A model generated the notes under the pieces. The model was not told the DNA's origin. It saw nothing but the letters and a program-made list of their open reading frames with translations, and made no database searches. A stretch of DNA of 64,000 bases from Haemaphysalis longicornis (taxonomy: Eukaryota > Arthropoda > Arachnida > Ixodida > Ixodidae). Made by a program: the position numbers and the translations under genes. Where the stretch lies: assembly GCA_013339765.2 (NCBI GenBank), contig CM023454.1, positions 145,829,949 to 145,893,948 of the forward strand. Reading direction: 5' to 3'. This document shows, one piece after another, positions 1-10,868 of the stretch. Position 1 is the first letter of the stretch. Each line of letters starts with the position of its first letter.

Positions 1-49
1 CCTTCTGCGTGCCATATTTTAGCGATAGTACAATGTACCCAGCATCCAT

Positions 50-180
50 CCATTAACCAACTAGCCCACTTGGATAAGGCGTTTCGCTGCTGAGCCCAAG
101 GACGCGAATTCCATTCCCGGGAGCGGTGGCTGGTTTTTGATGGAGGCGAAAAGCTAAAAACAAAAGTTAAAGCCGGTCCG
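50..180 (+). mobile_element. Ruka-like tRNA-derived SINE, 5' part
   Basis: The segment has a degenerate A box (near 66-82) and a B-box-like GAATTCCATTC stretch near 107. These are followed by GGAGCGGTGGCTGG and the SINE body phrase GATGGAGGCGAAA. The same layout recurs in the minus-strand SINE at 56 kb. This order matches what I know of tick tRNA-derived (Ruka-type) SINEs. It appears truncated after about 180. Internal pol III boxes would have driven its transcription, but the boxes are diverged, so activity is unlikely. Confidence 0.6.
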
Positions 181-754
181 CTCAATGTGAAAGCTGCCGG
201 AAGTGCAGGGCAGGGATTCGCCATAATGGGCTATAGCGCTTTATCCGCTTACTGCTACTACCCAATGAAATTAAAATTTCCCGCCTTCGCAGTGCTCGCG
301 CGCCCCCTGCCTGAAACTGCGCCAGCGGGAGTTCGTGTGCACTTTGTGCTTCCTTTTCCTCCCGCACAAGGCGCGTTGCACTGCCACTTTTTTTCGCTGA
401 GTATAGTAAAAACCAACCCTATGAGCGTTCTAAACTAAATGAACGCGGGCGCTGCCAGTTAATTACATATATTTTGCCTCAAATGCACCTACAGTTTCCT
501 TTTCGCTAAACAACGGGGAGATGTATGACAAGAGCCAGCGCTTCAGGAGTTTCGAACGCGCGTGACTATAACATACCAATAAGGCTTGCCTTTCGAAGCC
601 TCTCAGTTACGCCGAGACGACAGCCGCTGCGACGGAAAGCCGTATGACTCTACTTGGGTGCAGCGAGCGAGCTACGACGAGAAGGCAAGCCCCTAAAATG
701 CCCTGAACTTAAAACGCCGTGTGTTCGAAATTTCGGTTCGAAATTTCCTCCCGT
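181..754. other. Unassigned intergenic DNA
   Basis: No open frame with recognisable domains and no clear repeat boundary were seen. Short frames overlap on both strands without coding character. Confidence 0.5.
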
Positions 755-845
755 GTTTGAAATTAATTTGGAGCCCGCCATTCCACTGGGGCACGCCTCA
801 TCGCCTGCGTAGCGTCGGTGCGTTAAACCCTTATAATTAAGCGAC
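755..845 (+). mobile_element. SINE tail fragment
   Basis: GAAATTAATTTGGAGCCC, then CACGCCTCATCGC and GTGCGTTAAACCCTTATAATTAA, parallel the body of Ruka-type SINEs. There the motif is AAATTAATCCGGAGCCCT, CGTGCCTCA, then a run ending in AAACCC. The same series is seen at 56 kb on the minus strand. The tRNA head is absent. Confidence 0.5.
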
Positions 846-1930
846 CAATTAAAATATTAAAGATGAGAAATAAGCAAGGAACCGTTCCGGAATACGCTCC
901 TCAAACCTCTTACGGCCGGCGAAAAGATTTTCTTACGTATGCAGGAGCCTAGCTCACGAAACTGGCATCTGGAGAAAGCAGTGAGCGAAATGGTGGTCTT
1001 TGAAAAACCGGCCGGAATTCTCTTCCCGAACCAGTCCCCGAACAACCATGGCATTGTACTTTCCGAAAGTTGTTACGCGTGATACCAGACATCGATAACC
1101 ATCCGCCAGCGCTACCCTCGAACAACGGCTGAACCACTTACACGGGGAGCCCATTCAAAGAATAGGGGCTTGTTTAACCGCACAACACTTCGTTACGCTT
1201 CTCTTGCGGCAGATTGTGTTTTACTTAGGAGCTTGACTAAATTCTTCGAACGCTGCCAGCAGTATGATTGCTTACAGCTGTGTTTCCACTATAACTTGCC
1301 GGCGGTTGAAGCCTTATATAAACAAGCAGCTCTTTGATGGTCTGCTGCGTCGTTTGCTTGCATCCCTCCGACTTTGCATGAACCTTCCTGGTTTTCTGGG
1401 TTGCTGGTTCGCGAAACGAAGTTGTGAACGCTTGCTTACGGCATTCGTTCCCAAATAACGTTGTTGAGTGGGTATTTATTTTTGCATTCTACTACTTTTC
1501 CTCTTTCTGCAAAAAGAACGCTTGGACCTAAAACCTTGTTCATTTATTTTTAATTAGCTGCAAACCGGCCATAGCGTACACGGCTGTTGTTCCCTAGTTT
1601 ATTCGTTTTCTTTTTGAGTAGAGGCATTAAAAAGAATTCGTAGAATTGGTTTTCTCGCTCGGAAGTCCAACTTCCGTTTAGTCTTGATTCAGAAAGACGG
1701 TCACAAGCCAAGCACCCTTAATAAACATGCACCTGAAATGTGTCCCAATGTCGCTACTCCATGGCCACCTAACTTAACTCCATGGCCATAAACACTAGCC
1801 GATCGCGAGAAGTATTCCATGATTTCTGATTCAAGAGAAAATCTCTTTACGAAGCAATCTCAAGCACCTTTCACGTAAAGCACAGCCGCCTAGACCGCTA
1901 CCAGTTAATACGCAACAATAACCGTATTAG
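846..1930. other. Unassigned DNA with one TATA-like motif
   Basis: No gene is supported. A TATATAAA string lies at 1315-1322, but no convincing downstream exon was found. A short frame at 1264-1458 has no recognisable domain. Confidence 0.4.
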
Positions 1931-1933
1931 GTT

Positions 1934-2320
1934 GTGAAAAAAATCGGCGACGTTCTCAAAGAGCCCGTTTCTAGCCATGACATTGACACGTGTCACCGAA
2001 TCCCAACGCGGAAGACAGGCGAGACCAATATCGTGGTTCGCTTCGTCCGGAGAGATAAGCGCCATGCGCTTCTTGCTAAGGCTAGGAAGCAGAAGCTCAC
2101 AACTAAGCAGCTCGGCTTGTCTCAGGCCAACGCAGTGTACGTCAACGAGCATCTTACTCAGGCCAACAAACAGCTGCTTGGTGCCGCTATTGCTCGCAAA
2201 AAGGAAGTGGCATGAAAATTTGTCTGGACGAGCGGAGGAAAGGTTTTTGCGCGGAAAGACGAACATATGGACGCTGTGAGTATACAGGACTTGTCTGATC
2301 TGACCAAGATGACGAAATAA
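1934..2320 (+). pseudogene. LINE ORF1 C-terminal fragment with in-frame stop
   Basis: The reading frame encodes a basic C-terminal domain (…CHRIPTRKTGETNIVVRFV…, …VNEHLTQANKQLLGAAI…), typical of the RNA-binding C-terminus of CR1/L2 ORF1 proteins. It meets a TGA at 2213-2215. The same frame then continues as KFVWTSGGKVFARKDEHMD and ends at TAA 2318-2320. The position suggests a TGG tryptophan codon turned into TGA. A TAG at 1928-1930 precedes the readable frame, so the N-terminal coiled-coil part is missing. ORF2 starts 44 bases downstream. Confidence 0.75.
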
Positions 2321-2364
2321 GAATGAGACGTTTGCAGCATGCTCGTCACCCCTGAATTGTCACC

Positions 2365-3189
2365 ATGCATTTTCCACCTGCCTGTATTAGATACAAAACC
2401 GATCACTTTAATTCTAGCTTTAGCAGTGTCAACAAAAAATTGTTTTCAGCCTTCCATGTTAACATTCGTAGCATGAAAAACAAGCGAGACGAGGTTGATT
2501 TATTACTTGGGTCACTGTCGGTTGAGTTCGACGTTATGCTTTTCTCAGAAACATGGTTTGGCACTGACAGCGATGTGTGCTCCTTCGACAACTATGTTTA
2601 CTATGGTTTATCCAGGCCCCATGGAAGAGGGGGTGGGCATGCTGTATATGTTAAAAAATGTCACTCACATTCTGTGGTTGGCGATGTTACAATCACCAAT
2701 CCCAATGTTGAACGTTTAGCTATATCTCTCGAGAATATAATCGTTGTTTCTATGTACAGACCCCCTCAGGGTAACAAATCACAATTCTTCGATTTTTTGG
2801 AAAGCCTCTTCCTTTTCCTCGACTCCACTAAGCTACCCTTCATTTTAATGGGTGACCTAAACATTGACCTATTATCGGACAGCGCTCATGCAAGGGAATT
2901 GCAGAGTCTCCTTTCCTCGTATGCATGTATTAATTATATCACTTTACCGAATAGAATAACTGGCAACACGGCCACATTATTAGACGTTTGTATCTCCAAT
3001 GTACAGCTTCCCCACACTGAGTCTGGCGTAATATCTGCCGATATTAGTGACCATTTGCCGATATTTTGCTTCATACCTCTCAAAATAAATGCCATAACAA
3101 ACACTGTTACCCACATGATCAGAGATTCTAATGATCTTGCGTTCAACAACTTCCCAAACGAATCGAAGATACTAATTGGGAGCCCATAA
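2365..3189 (+). pseudogene. LINE ORF2, APE-type endonuclease domain
   Basis: The 274-residue frame is an exonuclease-endonuclease-phosphatase fold that nicks the genomic target to prime reverse transcription. Visible landmarks in order are NIRSMKNKRDE, LFSETWF (catalytic Glu), SMYRPPQG, MGDLNIDLL (Asp and Asn), TLLDVCISN and ISDHLPIF (terminal Asp-His). All catalytic landmarks are present. The frame ends after the SDH motif, and the linker to the reverse transcriptase continues in a different frame from about 3170 (NWEPINKITEVN…). One indel there separates EN from RT. Confidence 0.88.
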
Positions 3190-5048
3190 ACAAGATCACG
3201 GAAGTCAATGCAGCATATTCTGCTTTCATAGATATGTTCATAACCCATATAATAGAAAGAAAAATTATTCCTAAGAAGTTTAAGAAGCCTTGGATGAACC
3301 AATCACTTTACTCAAGGATCACGAAGAAAAATAGCATGTATCACGATTTTCTCAACAGCAGAAATCTCACTCTACTTGCTGAGTATAAAAAATATCGAAA
3401 TAAACTCAACAAGATCTAGAAAACGCGAAATCGGACTACTATGGAAGAAATTTCTCCCGCATTCAAAATGATAGCCTTAAAGTTTGGCGAGAGGTCAACA
3501 ACTTGACCAATAAAACCAAATCTATGCAACTTGATGAAATAATCACAGAAAATGGTAAATTAACTGGTCACGAGCTATCAAATGCCCTCAATGACTACTT
3601 TATTAATGTCGCTTCTCCAAATTCTGTCACGCAAACTCCTGTAAATAGCTCACTGAGCCTCACCCCTCCCTTACTCAATTCTATAGTACTCGCGCCCACA
3701 ACTCCTCAAGAAGTAGCTACATTGATCCTTTCTTTAAAAAATTGACGTATTTGCAGGGTACGATGATATAAAAGTGATCCCGTTAAAGCACGTTTGCGCC
3801 GTTATAGGCGATGTCTTGTCACATATTGCCAACCTAATGCTGTCAACTGGTGTTTTTCCTAAAGATCTCAAATTGGCCCGAGTCGTTCCAGTACATAAAG
3901 GGGGCAATATAAATTAACTGTCGAATTACCGACCAATTTCTGTTCTGCCTGTGTTGTCAAAACTTTTTGAAGGTATTATCAATTCTAGGATAGCGATTTT
4001 CTGCACAAATATAATGTGATTGTACATTTACAATATGGGTTTACGAAAAATAAGACCACAAAGCAAGCACTGTTAGTTGTTAAAGACAAAATAATAGATA
4101 ATATTGAAAAACAAATTTACCATTGGCCTATTTTTAGATTTTCGCAAGGCATTTGATTGCGTACACCATGAGACCCTTCTTAAGAAACTTTGTAACTATG
4201 GGGTTAGAGGTATTGCGTTGAATCTATTGCGGAGTTATCTGAGCAATAGGTCCCAATATGTTCGAACAAATAACATATCCTCTGATATACAGGTGGTTAA
4301 GCATGGTGTCCCACAGGGATCAGTACTTGGGCCGTTATTATTCATTACATATATCAATCACCTAGCCGGCATACATAACTCTCCCGATCTGGTGATGTAC
4401 GCTGATGACACTAATCTTTTCTTCTCTTCCTGTTCATTACCGGCGCTTCAAAATATGGTCAATGCTTATTTAATCAACCTTCGTGATTGGTTACACAAGA
4501 ATAAGCTTAGTTTAAATATAAGCAAAATGAAATATATTATTTTCAAGCCCATCAACACCGTGCAAACTAATTGTATACATATTCATTATGACAGTATAAC
4601 AATCAATCAAGTTTCTTCCCAAAAATTTCTTGGTGTGTGGTTTAATGAAAATCTTCCGTGGTCTGTTCATATTTCCAAACTTACTTCTGAACTAAGTAAA
4701 ATTGTTGGCCTATTTTATAGGATTTCTAATCTACTGCCTGTTTGGTTAAAAGTGTCCATGTATAATGCCCTGTTTTTTTCAAGACGTTCTTATTGTAATC
4801 TTGTTTGGGGTACGACCACGCCTTCCAATTACCAAAAATTACTTGTCCTGCAAAAAAGAGCATTGCGGGCTATTGAGGGATATTATGGTGCACCACGAAA
4901 CTTACGCACGCAACCATTGTTTGTAAAACACTCCATATTAAAAGCCGACCAAGTGTATTATCTGCGGCTTCTTCAATACATTCTCGAGAATCGCTTGTAC
5001 TCTGTTCCTGATAGCAACATGGGTTACAATCTTCGCGTAGTAAACTAA
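3190..5048 (+). pseudogene. LINE ORF2, reverse transcriptase domain
   Basis: Continuation of ORF2 in several frames: about 3190-3419, 3430-3745, 3746-4100 and an open 4104-5048. RT motifs appear in order: NYRPISVLPVLSKLFE (near 3930), FLDFRKAFDCVHHE (4134), HGVPQGSVLGPLLF (4303) and MYADDTNLF (4395), so the YADD active site is intact. The C-terminal thumb holds QKFLGVWFNENL, LQKRALRAIEG and a short end at 5048. There are stops at 3417 and 3743 and further frame changes, so no full protein can be made. The motif set assigns it to the CR1/L2 group rather than the RNase H-bearing I clade. Confidence 0.88.
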
Positions 5049-5606
5049 GAGTTCCGCGAACGCGAACAAATTACGCTGAACAAAAACTGAGTTGTCAAAT
5101 ACCCAATGCGCTAAACAAATTCCCTTTTCCTAATGAGTTTTTTCTATCTGGAAACATGTTAAAAAAAAGACCAAACAGCATCTGATTGAAGGTGAAATTC
5201 TAATGTAAAAATGCAGCTCACCGTCTTTGATATATATGCGTATGTGTATGTATGTGTGTACATGGATGTAAGTGTATATATCTATTGGTTCTATCTTTTT
5301 CACACAAGTACTTAAGTCGAATGATTTACTTTATTTCATCCGTATGTACGAAATTGAACTCGTACAAGTATCAATTTGTATTTGCCCATGATTGTGCACA
5401 TGTTTTGTATTCTAGTAAGTGTTACTGCTTATATATTACTTTTGTATTTTGATTGCTGCCCATTCTATGTATTAAGTGTTTTTGCGTTTGCATCTGTACT
5501 ACTTACAGGATTAGGGTACCGAGGCCTCGTCAGGCTTAACTGCCTTTTGCCTCGGTCCCCTCTTTTCTATGAAAAGGAAATAAACTTCACTTCACTTCAC
5601 TTCAGG
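5049..5606 (+). other. LINE 3' UTR and TTCAC(T) tail
   Basis: AT-rich 3' UTR of the LINE with several ATG-poor frames. Near 5521-5565 GCCTCGTCAGGC and GCCTCGGTCC can form the stem-loop that CR1/L2 reverse transcriptases commonly recognise. The element ends in TTCACTTCACTTCACTTCA at 5585-5603. Confidence 0.7.
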
Positions 5607-6390
5607 TTGGAAGCGCAGGTTGATTGCTGGAAAATAAAAGTTCTACTTACGCCCAAGAATTCCAGAAACGACGTGATGGTATCGGTCTGGAAAACGGAAA
5701 AAATATGGCGCTTGACATGCTGTCTTCCTTTCCTGCAACTGTTGTAAAAGGCTATATATACAGTCTTCGCTCAACCATCCTGAGTAACATACGTAGTTTC
5801 TCGTCCTCGTTGCCCTCACGCTGTTCCGCTTCTCCTTCTCTCCGACCTTGAAAAACGCCAATTGAAGTTCGCTCAATTTCATTCAATTTTCCCGCGTACG
5901 TCCTGCTCGTTCGCAATCAGCTAAAACGTTTCGTTCCCGTTGTTCAAAAAATAGGTCGAAGAGACACCCTAATTTTAATGTTTGCTTTTATCTCACCTTT
6001 CTCTACAACGTTTCTTGGAGGTTCTGTTTAACTTGTTGAAACAAATACTTTTTTCCCACGTTTATTTTTATTAAATTAATTCTGATACTTTCAGGTATGT
6101 ACTTATGTTTCCCTCAAATAACGTTGTCCTACGGCTGAACAGTATTGAAGCGTGGGACACGTGCCACCAGATTCATTGTTCAAGAAAGGTTTTGCCTGTA
6201 TCACGCCTGTATCTTCATCACGCCTTATTTCCACATTGCGTCTGTCCGTTCAATCGAGTGGTTGATAGATGGACCAATTTTTTTCGTGTTCAGTTAGCTT
6301 GAGAGAGGCTATCGTCTTTTACATCATATTATTCTGATAAAGGCAAGTTTCTTTGTGGAAACATAAGCATATGTACATAAATACGTCTGT
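5607..6390. other. Unassigned intergenic DNA
   Basis: No supported gene. A TATATATA run sits near 5753-5760 without a recognisable transcript downstream. Overlapping frames at 5643-5882 on both strands lack domains. Confidence 0.4.
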
Positions 6391-6545
6391 GTGTGTATGT
6401 GTGTGTGTGTGTGTGTGCGTGTGGGTGCATGTGTTTATGTGCGTGTCCATGTGCGTGCGTGCGCACGTCGTGAGCGCACGCGTGTGTGCGTGCGCGCGCA
6501 TGTGTGTGTGCGTGTGCGTGTGAGTGTGCGTGCGTGTGTGTGTGA
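6391..6545 (+). repeat. (TG)n / (GTGC)n microsatellite
   Basis: A long TG-dominated tract broken by TGCG and TGTA units. Cys/Val- and Thr/His-rich frames on both strands across it are low-complexity shadows. Confidence 0.95.
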
Positions 6546-6649
6546 ACACCTCCAAACAGAAAAGCACAATACGTTCGGTTAGTTCAAGAGTGTTTTACAC
6601 AAATAACGAGCATTCAAATTTTAACGTCAACTTCTAGCACTAGGTTTAA

Positions 6650-7486
6650 AGAGCCATGAAGACAAAATGCAAGTTTATTCATTCAAAACATTGCCTCGTT
6701 AGAATTATACTGATACTACTTTTAACATAAACTTCGCTCGAATAAGCTATCTAATTAGGAAAAAATGGAATGGCCGTGAGACCCACTAGCTCATTCCCCG
6801 CAACAGACCGTATGATGTCATACCAGCTAGCTATGCGATTGGCGGAGGCCAGCAAAAGCAAACACAAATTCGGCAGAGCTGACTAGCTTACCGAACGAGC
6901 CATTTGCGCGTAAATTTAGGGCACATTCTTTTTATAGCAGAAATAATGGAGGGACAGTGGAAGTTACGAACGCACACGTAAACATAGAAGTGCCGATGCA
7001 TACTGCTGTTGGTACTGCGGGCAGCATATTGGTTTAGATGTGCAGCACTGTGGGGCTTTGGGTTTTCTCAGACGGCACTGGCCGATGGACGCCAACGATG
7101 GGTCTTACATGACCATATTTGCCGATCGAGCACCATGTTTCACGAAACGATTATTTTCTCCATGAACAAAAAAAGGCAGCTTTAAATACGGTCACCAACA
7201 AACCAAAGGTAGAAAACAGCTTGCCGCGGTGTGCTGGAGCCATCTAGGTTGACTAACAGTAAGCAAGTCTCCGCTCCACACCAAGTTTAGCTGAAAGACT
7301 TACTCTTAGGATGTCATTGCAAACGTCGTGGAAACACGCTTTTTGGCAGGAGAAACAAACTTTTAACATAGATTGATTAATTTCGCAGTGAAAAAAGCAT
7401 CGTTTGCTTCAGGAGAAGCGCTTGGGGCACTATGGAACCCGAAATCTTTCGAATAAAACAAACTTGTATTTTGTCTTCATGGCCCC
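6650..7486. mobile_element. MITE-like DNA transposon with TIRs and TTTAA TSD
   Basis: The two ends are inverted repeats of about 31 bases. The left end from 6650 begins AGAGCCATGAAGACAAAATG. The right end, read on the minus strand from 7486, begins GGGGCCATGAAGACAAAATA. Both continue with CAAGTTT. TTTAA flanks each end (6645-6649 and 7487-7491), consistent with a target-site duplication. The roughly 840-bp interior has no open frame of note, so it is a non-autonomous DNA transposon. A TTAA-containing target recalls piggyBac, but the terminal bases do not look like piggyBac, so I leave the superfamily open. Confidence 0.75.
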
Positions 7487-7491
7487 TTTAA

Positions 7492-7963
7492 CGGAAACCG
7501 ACGCAACAGCAACTTTTTTGTCCAGCTCTTGTGACGTCAGAGGGACGAGCTCGTTCGATTTGCTGGCGTAGAATAAAAGCGCCGCCAAGCAACTTGTCTG
7601 TGCAATTGAAGTGGTGCCTTAGTCCCTTCGATTGAATTAATTGATGGCTCACATGGAGTGAACCCTCGATTCCTTTTATTTCTTTCTATTCCGCCACTTC
7701 CGGCGCTTTCTAGCCTGGAATTTGAAAGCTCGTCAATCCTTCCTATCTTTACTGGTAAAAATTACTTCCTTAAGCGCTAGACCTGATCAGAAGAGTTACC
7801 ACAGGCCTTATTTTTAAAGAAAAACCAAGGCTTTACTATTTCTGCTTTACAGTCCCTTCGGGTGACGCACCATGTCAACGGACATTTCTTGCCGTGGCAT
7901 ATTTTCCTGTTAAAGTGTTTTGAAAAGGCGCATCCCAAATATTCGGAACAGCTAGCAACTCAC
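7492..7963. other. Unassigned, possible intron or flank
   Basis: No domain-bearing frame. It lies just downstream, in minus-strand sense, of the candidate exon at 7964-8011. Confidence 0.35.
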
Positions 7964-8011
7964 CGTGATTGGGTTCCCTGCGCTGCAAGTGTTGGTGATG
8001 TTCCTGGCGCA
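7964..8011 (-). CDS. Candidate internal exon B, cysteine-containing protein
   Basis: On the minus strand a polypyrimidine-AG acceptor (TGTATTTTTCAG) precedes 48 bases that read CARNITNTCSAGNPIT. They are followed by a consensus donor GTGAGT. The exon is exactly 16 codons with no stop and starts in phase 0, matching the end phase of candidate exon A at 10699-10868. Two cysteines and an N-linked glycosylation motif (NIT) suggest a secreted or membrane protein, but I do not recognise the family. The exon pair is an inference from splice signals alone. Confidence 0.35.
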
Positions 8012-10135
8012 CTGAAAAATACATCTTAGAGTGAGAAACTGCGCATTCGGGATATCGCGAGAAAGAGCGACCAGAAAAACTGCGCCGTCTACGACAAAGA
8101 TTAACAGTTCTTCGTTCACCGACGGAATAATTTGAGACAATGAAACATTTCTAACAATACTTCTACAAGTCGCTTCCGTCATTGGGTTGTCGCCAACGTG
8201 TTCATCCCACGAATCTCGACTGGTAGCTCAGCAAGTTGGGGCGGTGGAAGATAGAAGACGCCGTTGGTTGAGATATTCTTCGCTTTTTGCATTACCTTTG
8301 TTTATTTCTGCAGCGCTGTGACTGGCCTCCATGGTATTTATTCATGCGCTGCTTTAAAATTGCCCCAACATTGACTCAAAGAAACTTCGGAGGAAATCAC
8401 TTCCGTGCTAACTTAAGCGGGGGCAGTACAGCGGCTCACTAGTGCTGTTCAAAAGCATGCTAGCTATTTTTACGCCTTGATGTCGTGTGGAAAGTGTGTC
8501 AGCTTCCGTGCACTCCCTAAATATAAATTGGCGGCTGGCCACAGAAGCTGATGCCAATCTGTGTTTTTATCACCGTTTTGCCGCAAGGGATCTCTACGTA
8601 AGAAACGTTTCTGCGGTTTGTCTCATCGCCGAAATGAAGCCCGAATATTCTCTCACAAACGCAACCATACCATGGTTTTTCCGAGATGTTAATAAGTTGG
8701 GAATCAGAGTGGAAGGAAGTTGTCGCAGAACATTTGTACCTACCCGCGTTCAAACTGTATAATTATGATGAGAAAGCGTTGTGCACCCCTTAGTACAAAA
8801 CACACGGCGTTTTCAGCACTCTACGGCACAGAAATGGCACATCCCTTCACACAAAGAGGAAAGAAACTGGTAGGAAAGGGAATCTAACACCGGGACGCAC
8901 AGGGACAGGCATGTGACTTCACCATTACTCCACTCTTAGGTTTTGTGTAATGAGTGACGTTGACCCCGTGAAACACAAGTACGCGCCAACAGTATATATA
9001 ACACGCAAATACGCTTTGGTGTAAGCATGCCAATGTTTGATATTTGATTTTAAAACGTTTCTCAGTAGAATCACGGGAACATTTTGTAAACCAGTCGGGC
9101 AAAGTCAATATTTTGCGGGATTTTAGAAGAGGACGTATGTTCTTTTTGAAATGCTGGAGCGCACGATTTGCGCGAACTTTGTCGGTTAGCCTCTGTCGTG
9201 GTAGCATGCCAGATACTGTGAATTCCAAAAGCATGAACAAATCAAATGGTGCCCTCTAAAATTTCTTGTCGTGGTGATAAGTAGAAGATATTATATACTT
9301 AATCTAGGCTGTTACAACGCGAAGTGAAAGTGCTATTTTTTCAACACTCAGTCTATATTCCGATGAACCGGAGTATAATGGTATACTGAATCAGTATTCT
9401 TATAAGGCGGAGTCCAATGGAATATGAGGGGAAAATCTGAGAACTACTTCACCGAAGCTGGTCGCACAGACACACGCCTTCTCAACAATGCAAAAAGCGT
9501 GGTTCGTTGTTTCAAGCCACTTGCAGCTAAAGCAGTCTGCGTCCCATGGTACCAAACGTTGTCTTCTGCTATACACGCCCTTACTAATAAGTATCGCTGT
9601 GTAATGGGAAGATAATAGCCTTCCCCGCTGTCAACACTTGCATCTTTTATTGGGTTTCTGCACATCCTGGTTTGGTCTACCAGCATGCAGAGCTGGGTAC
9701 GTTCGTAAAGAGAAAACAGCGTCTACAAAGGCGCAATACAGTCTTTTTTTCTAGCCATGGTGCCCAGGTACTCTTTCGAGAACCTCGCCAATACAAATAG
9801 ATCACTGAGCCGCTGGAAACACAGCGTTTAAGCCCTGCTTTCTTGCTTTGAACACGGAAGCATTGGCATCTTCCATGGCGCGTGTGCCATGGTCGTTGCA
9901 TGACGCTACCTTAGTAACTCGTAGCGAAAGATTCTACAGTAACTCCACAGTAAATGTTCGGAATGGTCTTTGGAGTGGAAACATACCCACTTAAGAGGAT
10001 TGCATAATGACGGCGACAACTGCTTTAGGAAGGTTTCACCCTATTCACCGATTGCTATCACAGATGGGACTAGTGGAACACACACATATTCTGTAAATTT
10101 TGTGGCAATTACAAAAATCAGAAAACCCAAGGCAA
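8012..10135. other. Unassigned, possible intron
   Basis: Unique-looking sequence between the two candidate exons. A plus-strand frame at 8487-8762 (91 residues) overlaps a minus frame over the same span, and neither has a recognisable domain. No repeat boundary was found. Confidence 0.35.
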
Positions 10136-10303
10136 AACTGTGGAAACATGGTTTAGTAGCGCGGTAAGGACGGGACAAAAGTAGAGACCACACAGGACTA
10201 ACGCTAGTCCTGTGTGGTCTCTACTTTTGTCTCTAGCGCTAGTCTTGTGTGGTCCCTTCTTTTGTCCCGTCCTTACCGCGCTACGTAACCATGTTTCACA
10301 GTT
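10136..10303. repeat. Foldback: nested inverted repeat
   Basis: The outer arms run inwards from 10136 (AACTGTGGAAACATGG…) and 10303, pairing over about 45 bases with few mismatches through TAGCGCGGTAAGGACGGGAC. An inner perfect 20-bp stem pairs 10181-10200 with 10205-10224 across a 4-base ACGC loop. A second, diverged copy of the GTCCTGTGTGGTCTCTAC-like unit follows at about 10240-10265. Coding frames here are inverted-repeat shadows. Confidence 0.85.
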
Positions 10304-10698
10304 CGAACCAACGAGCCCACATTTACGCGCTGCCAACGCAAAAGTGGATTCAAGAAGAGGCGTTGTGAACGGCCATTTTAAGGGGTATCAGTGAGGCCAA
10401 AGATGGCGGGAGGGAGGTGGTTCTGTTCAACCCTAGTTTTATTGACAAAAGATTCATTACCAACGTCAGTGTAACTACATGAAACGGCAATTTCGCTGCA
10501 ATAGTAAATTTGAGGTGACAAGGGGGGGGGGGGGGAGGGAGAGTTACCTATAGTTTCTTTTAAAACAGAGTGGCGAGGATGATAATTTTTCTAGAGCAAA
10601 AGAACACGACAGCATGTTGCTATGAATAAGAGCTCATATGGGAGCTTCCATAGCATTGTCCGTGAGAAAAAAATGAAAAAAATGCTGCGTGTTCTCAC
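10304..10698. other. Unassigned, G-run at about 10521-10535
   Basis: No gene supported. It contains a poly-G run of about 15 bases and lies immediately downstream, in minus sense, of candidate exon A. Confidence 0.4.
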
Positions 10699-10868
10699 CT
10701 CGCCGAGATTGAGAAGCAATGGCACCCCGATGGTAATATCGTCGGAGCACAGGAGTGAACTGTTCAGCTCCAGGCTGTCGCAGTTTAGTGAGCCGAGGTC
10801 CAAACCGGGAGTTCCGATAAACGTGTTGATTGCCTTGCAGATGCCACCGAGTCTGATAGGATTTACCA
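10699..10868 (-). CDS. Candidate internal exon A, unknown protein
   Basis: On the minus strand a strong acceptor (GGCTTCTTTTTTGACAG) opens a 170-base exon that ends at donor GAG|GTGAGA. Two bases complete an incoming codon, then 56 codons are open, including NPIRLGGICKAINTFIGTPG and a stretch with CSDDITIGVPLLL. It ends in phase 0, compatible with exon B. Three cysteines and the D-D-I-T-x-G-V pattern loosely resemble LysM-like repeats, but this is too weak to name a function. Flanking exons were not found. Confidence 0.4.

Larger units (their letters stand above)
1931..5606 (+). mobile_element. CR1/L2-type LINE, 5'-truncated, degraded
   Basis: This is a non-LTR retrotransposon holding the end of ORF1, an APE endonuclease, a reverse transcriptase and a 3' UTR. 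The 3' end has a GC-rich inverted pair (GCCTCGTCAGGC then TGCCTCGGTCCCC) and stops in about four TTCAC(T) units at 5585-5606, as expected for CR1/L2-group elements primed on short 3' repeats. The 5' end falls inside ORF1. ORF1 carries a nonsense codon and ORF2 several frameshifts and stops, so the copy is dead. No confident target-site duplication was found. Confidence 0.9.

Noticed and set aside
6319..6582. Thr/His- and Val/Cys-rich ORFs on both strands
   Set aside because: They are translations of the TG microsatellite.
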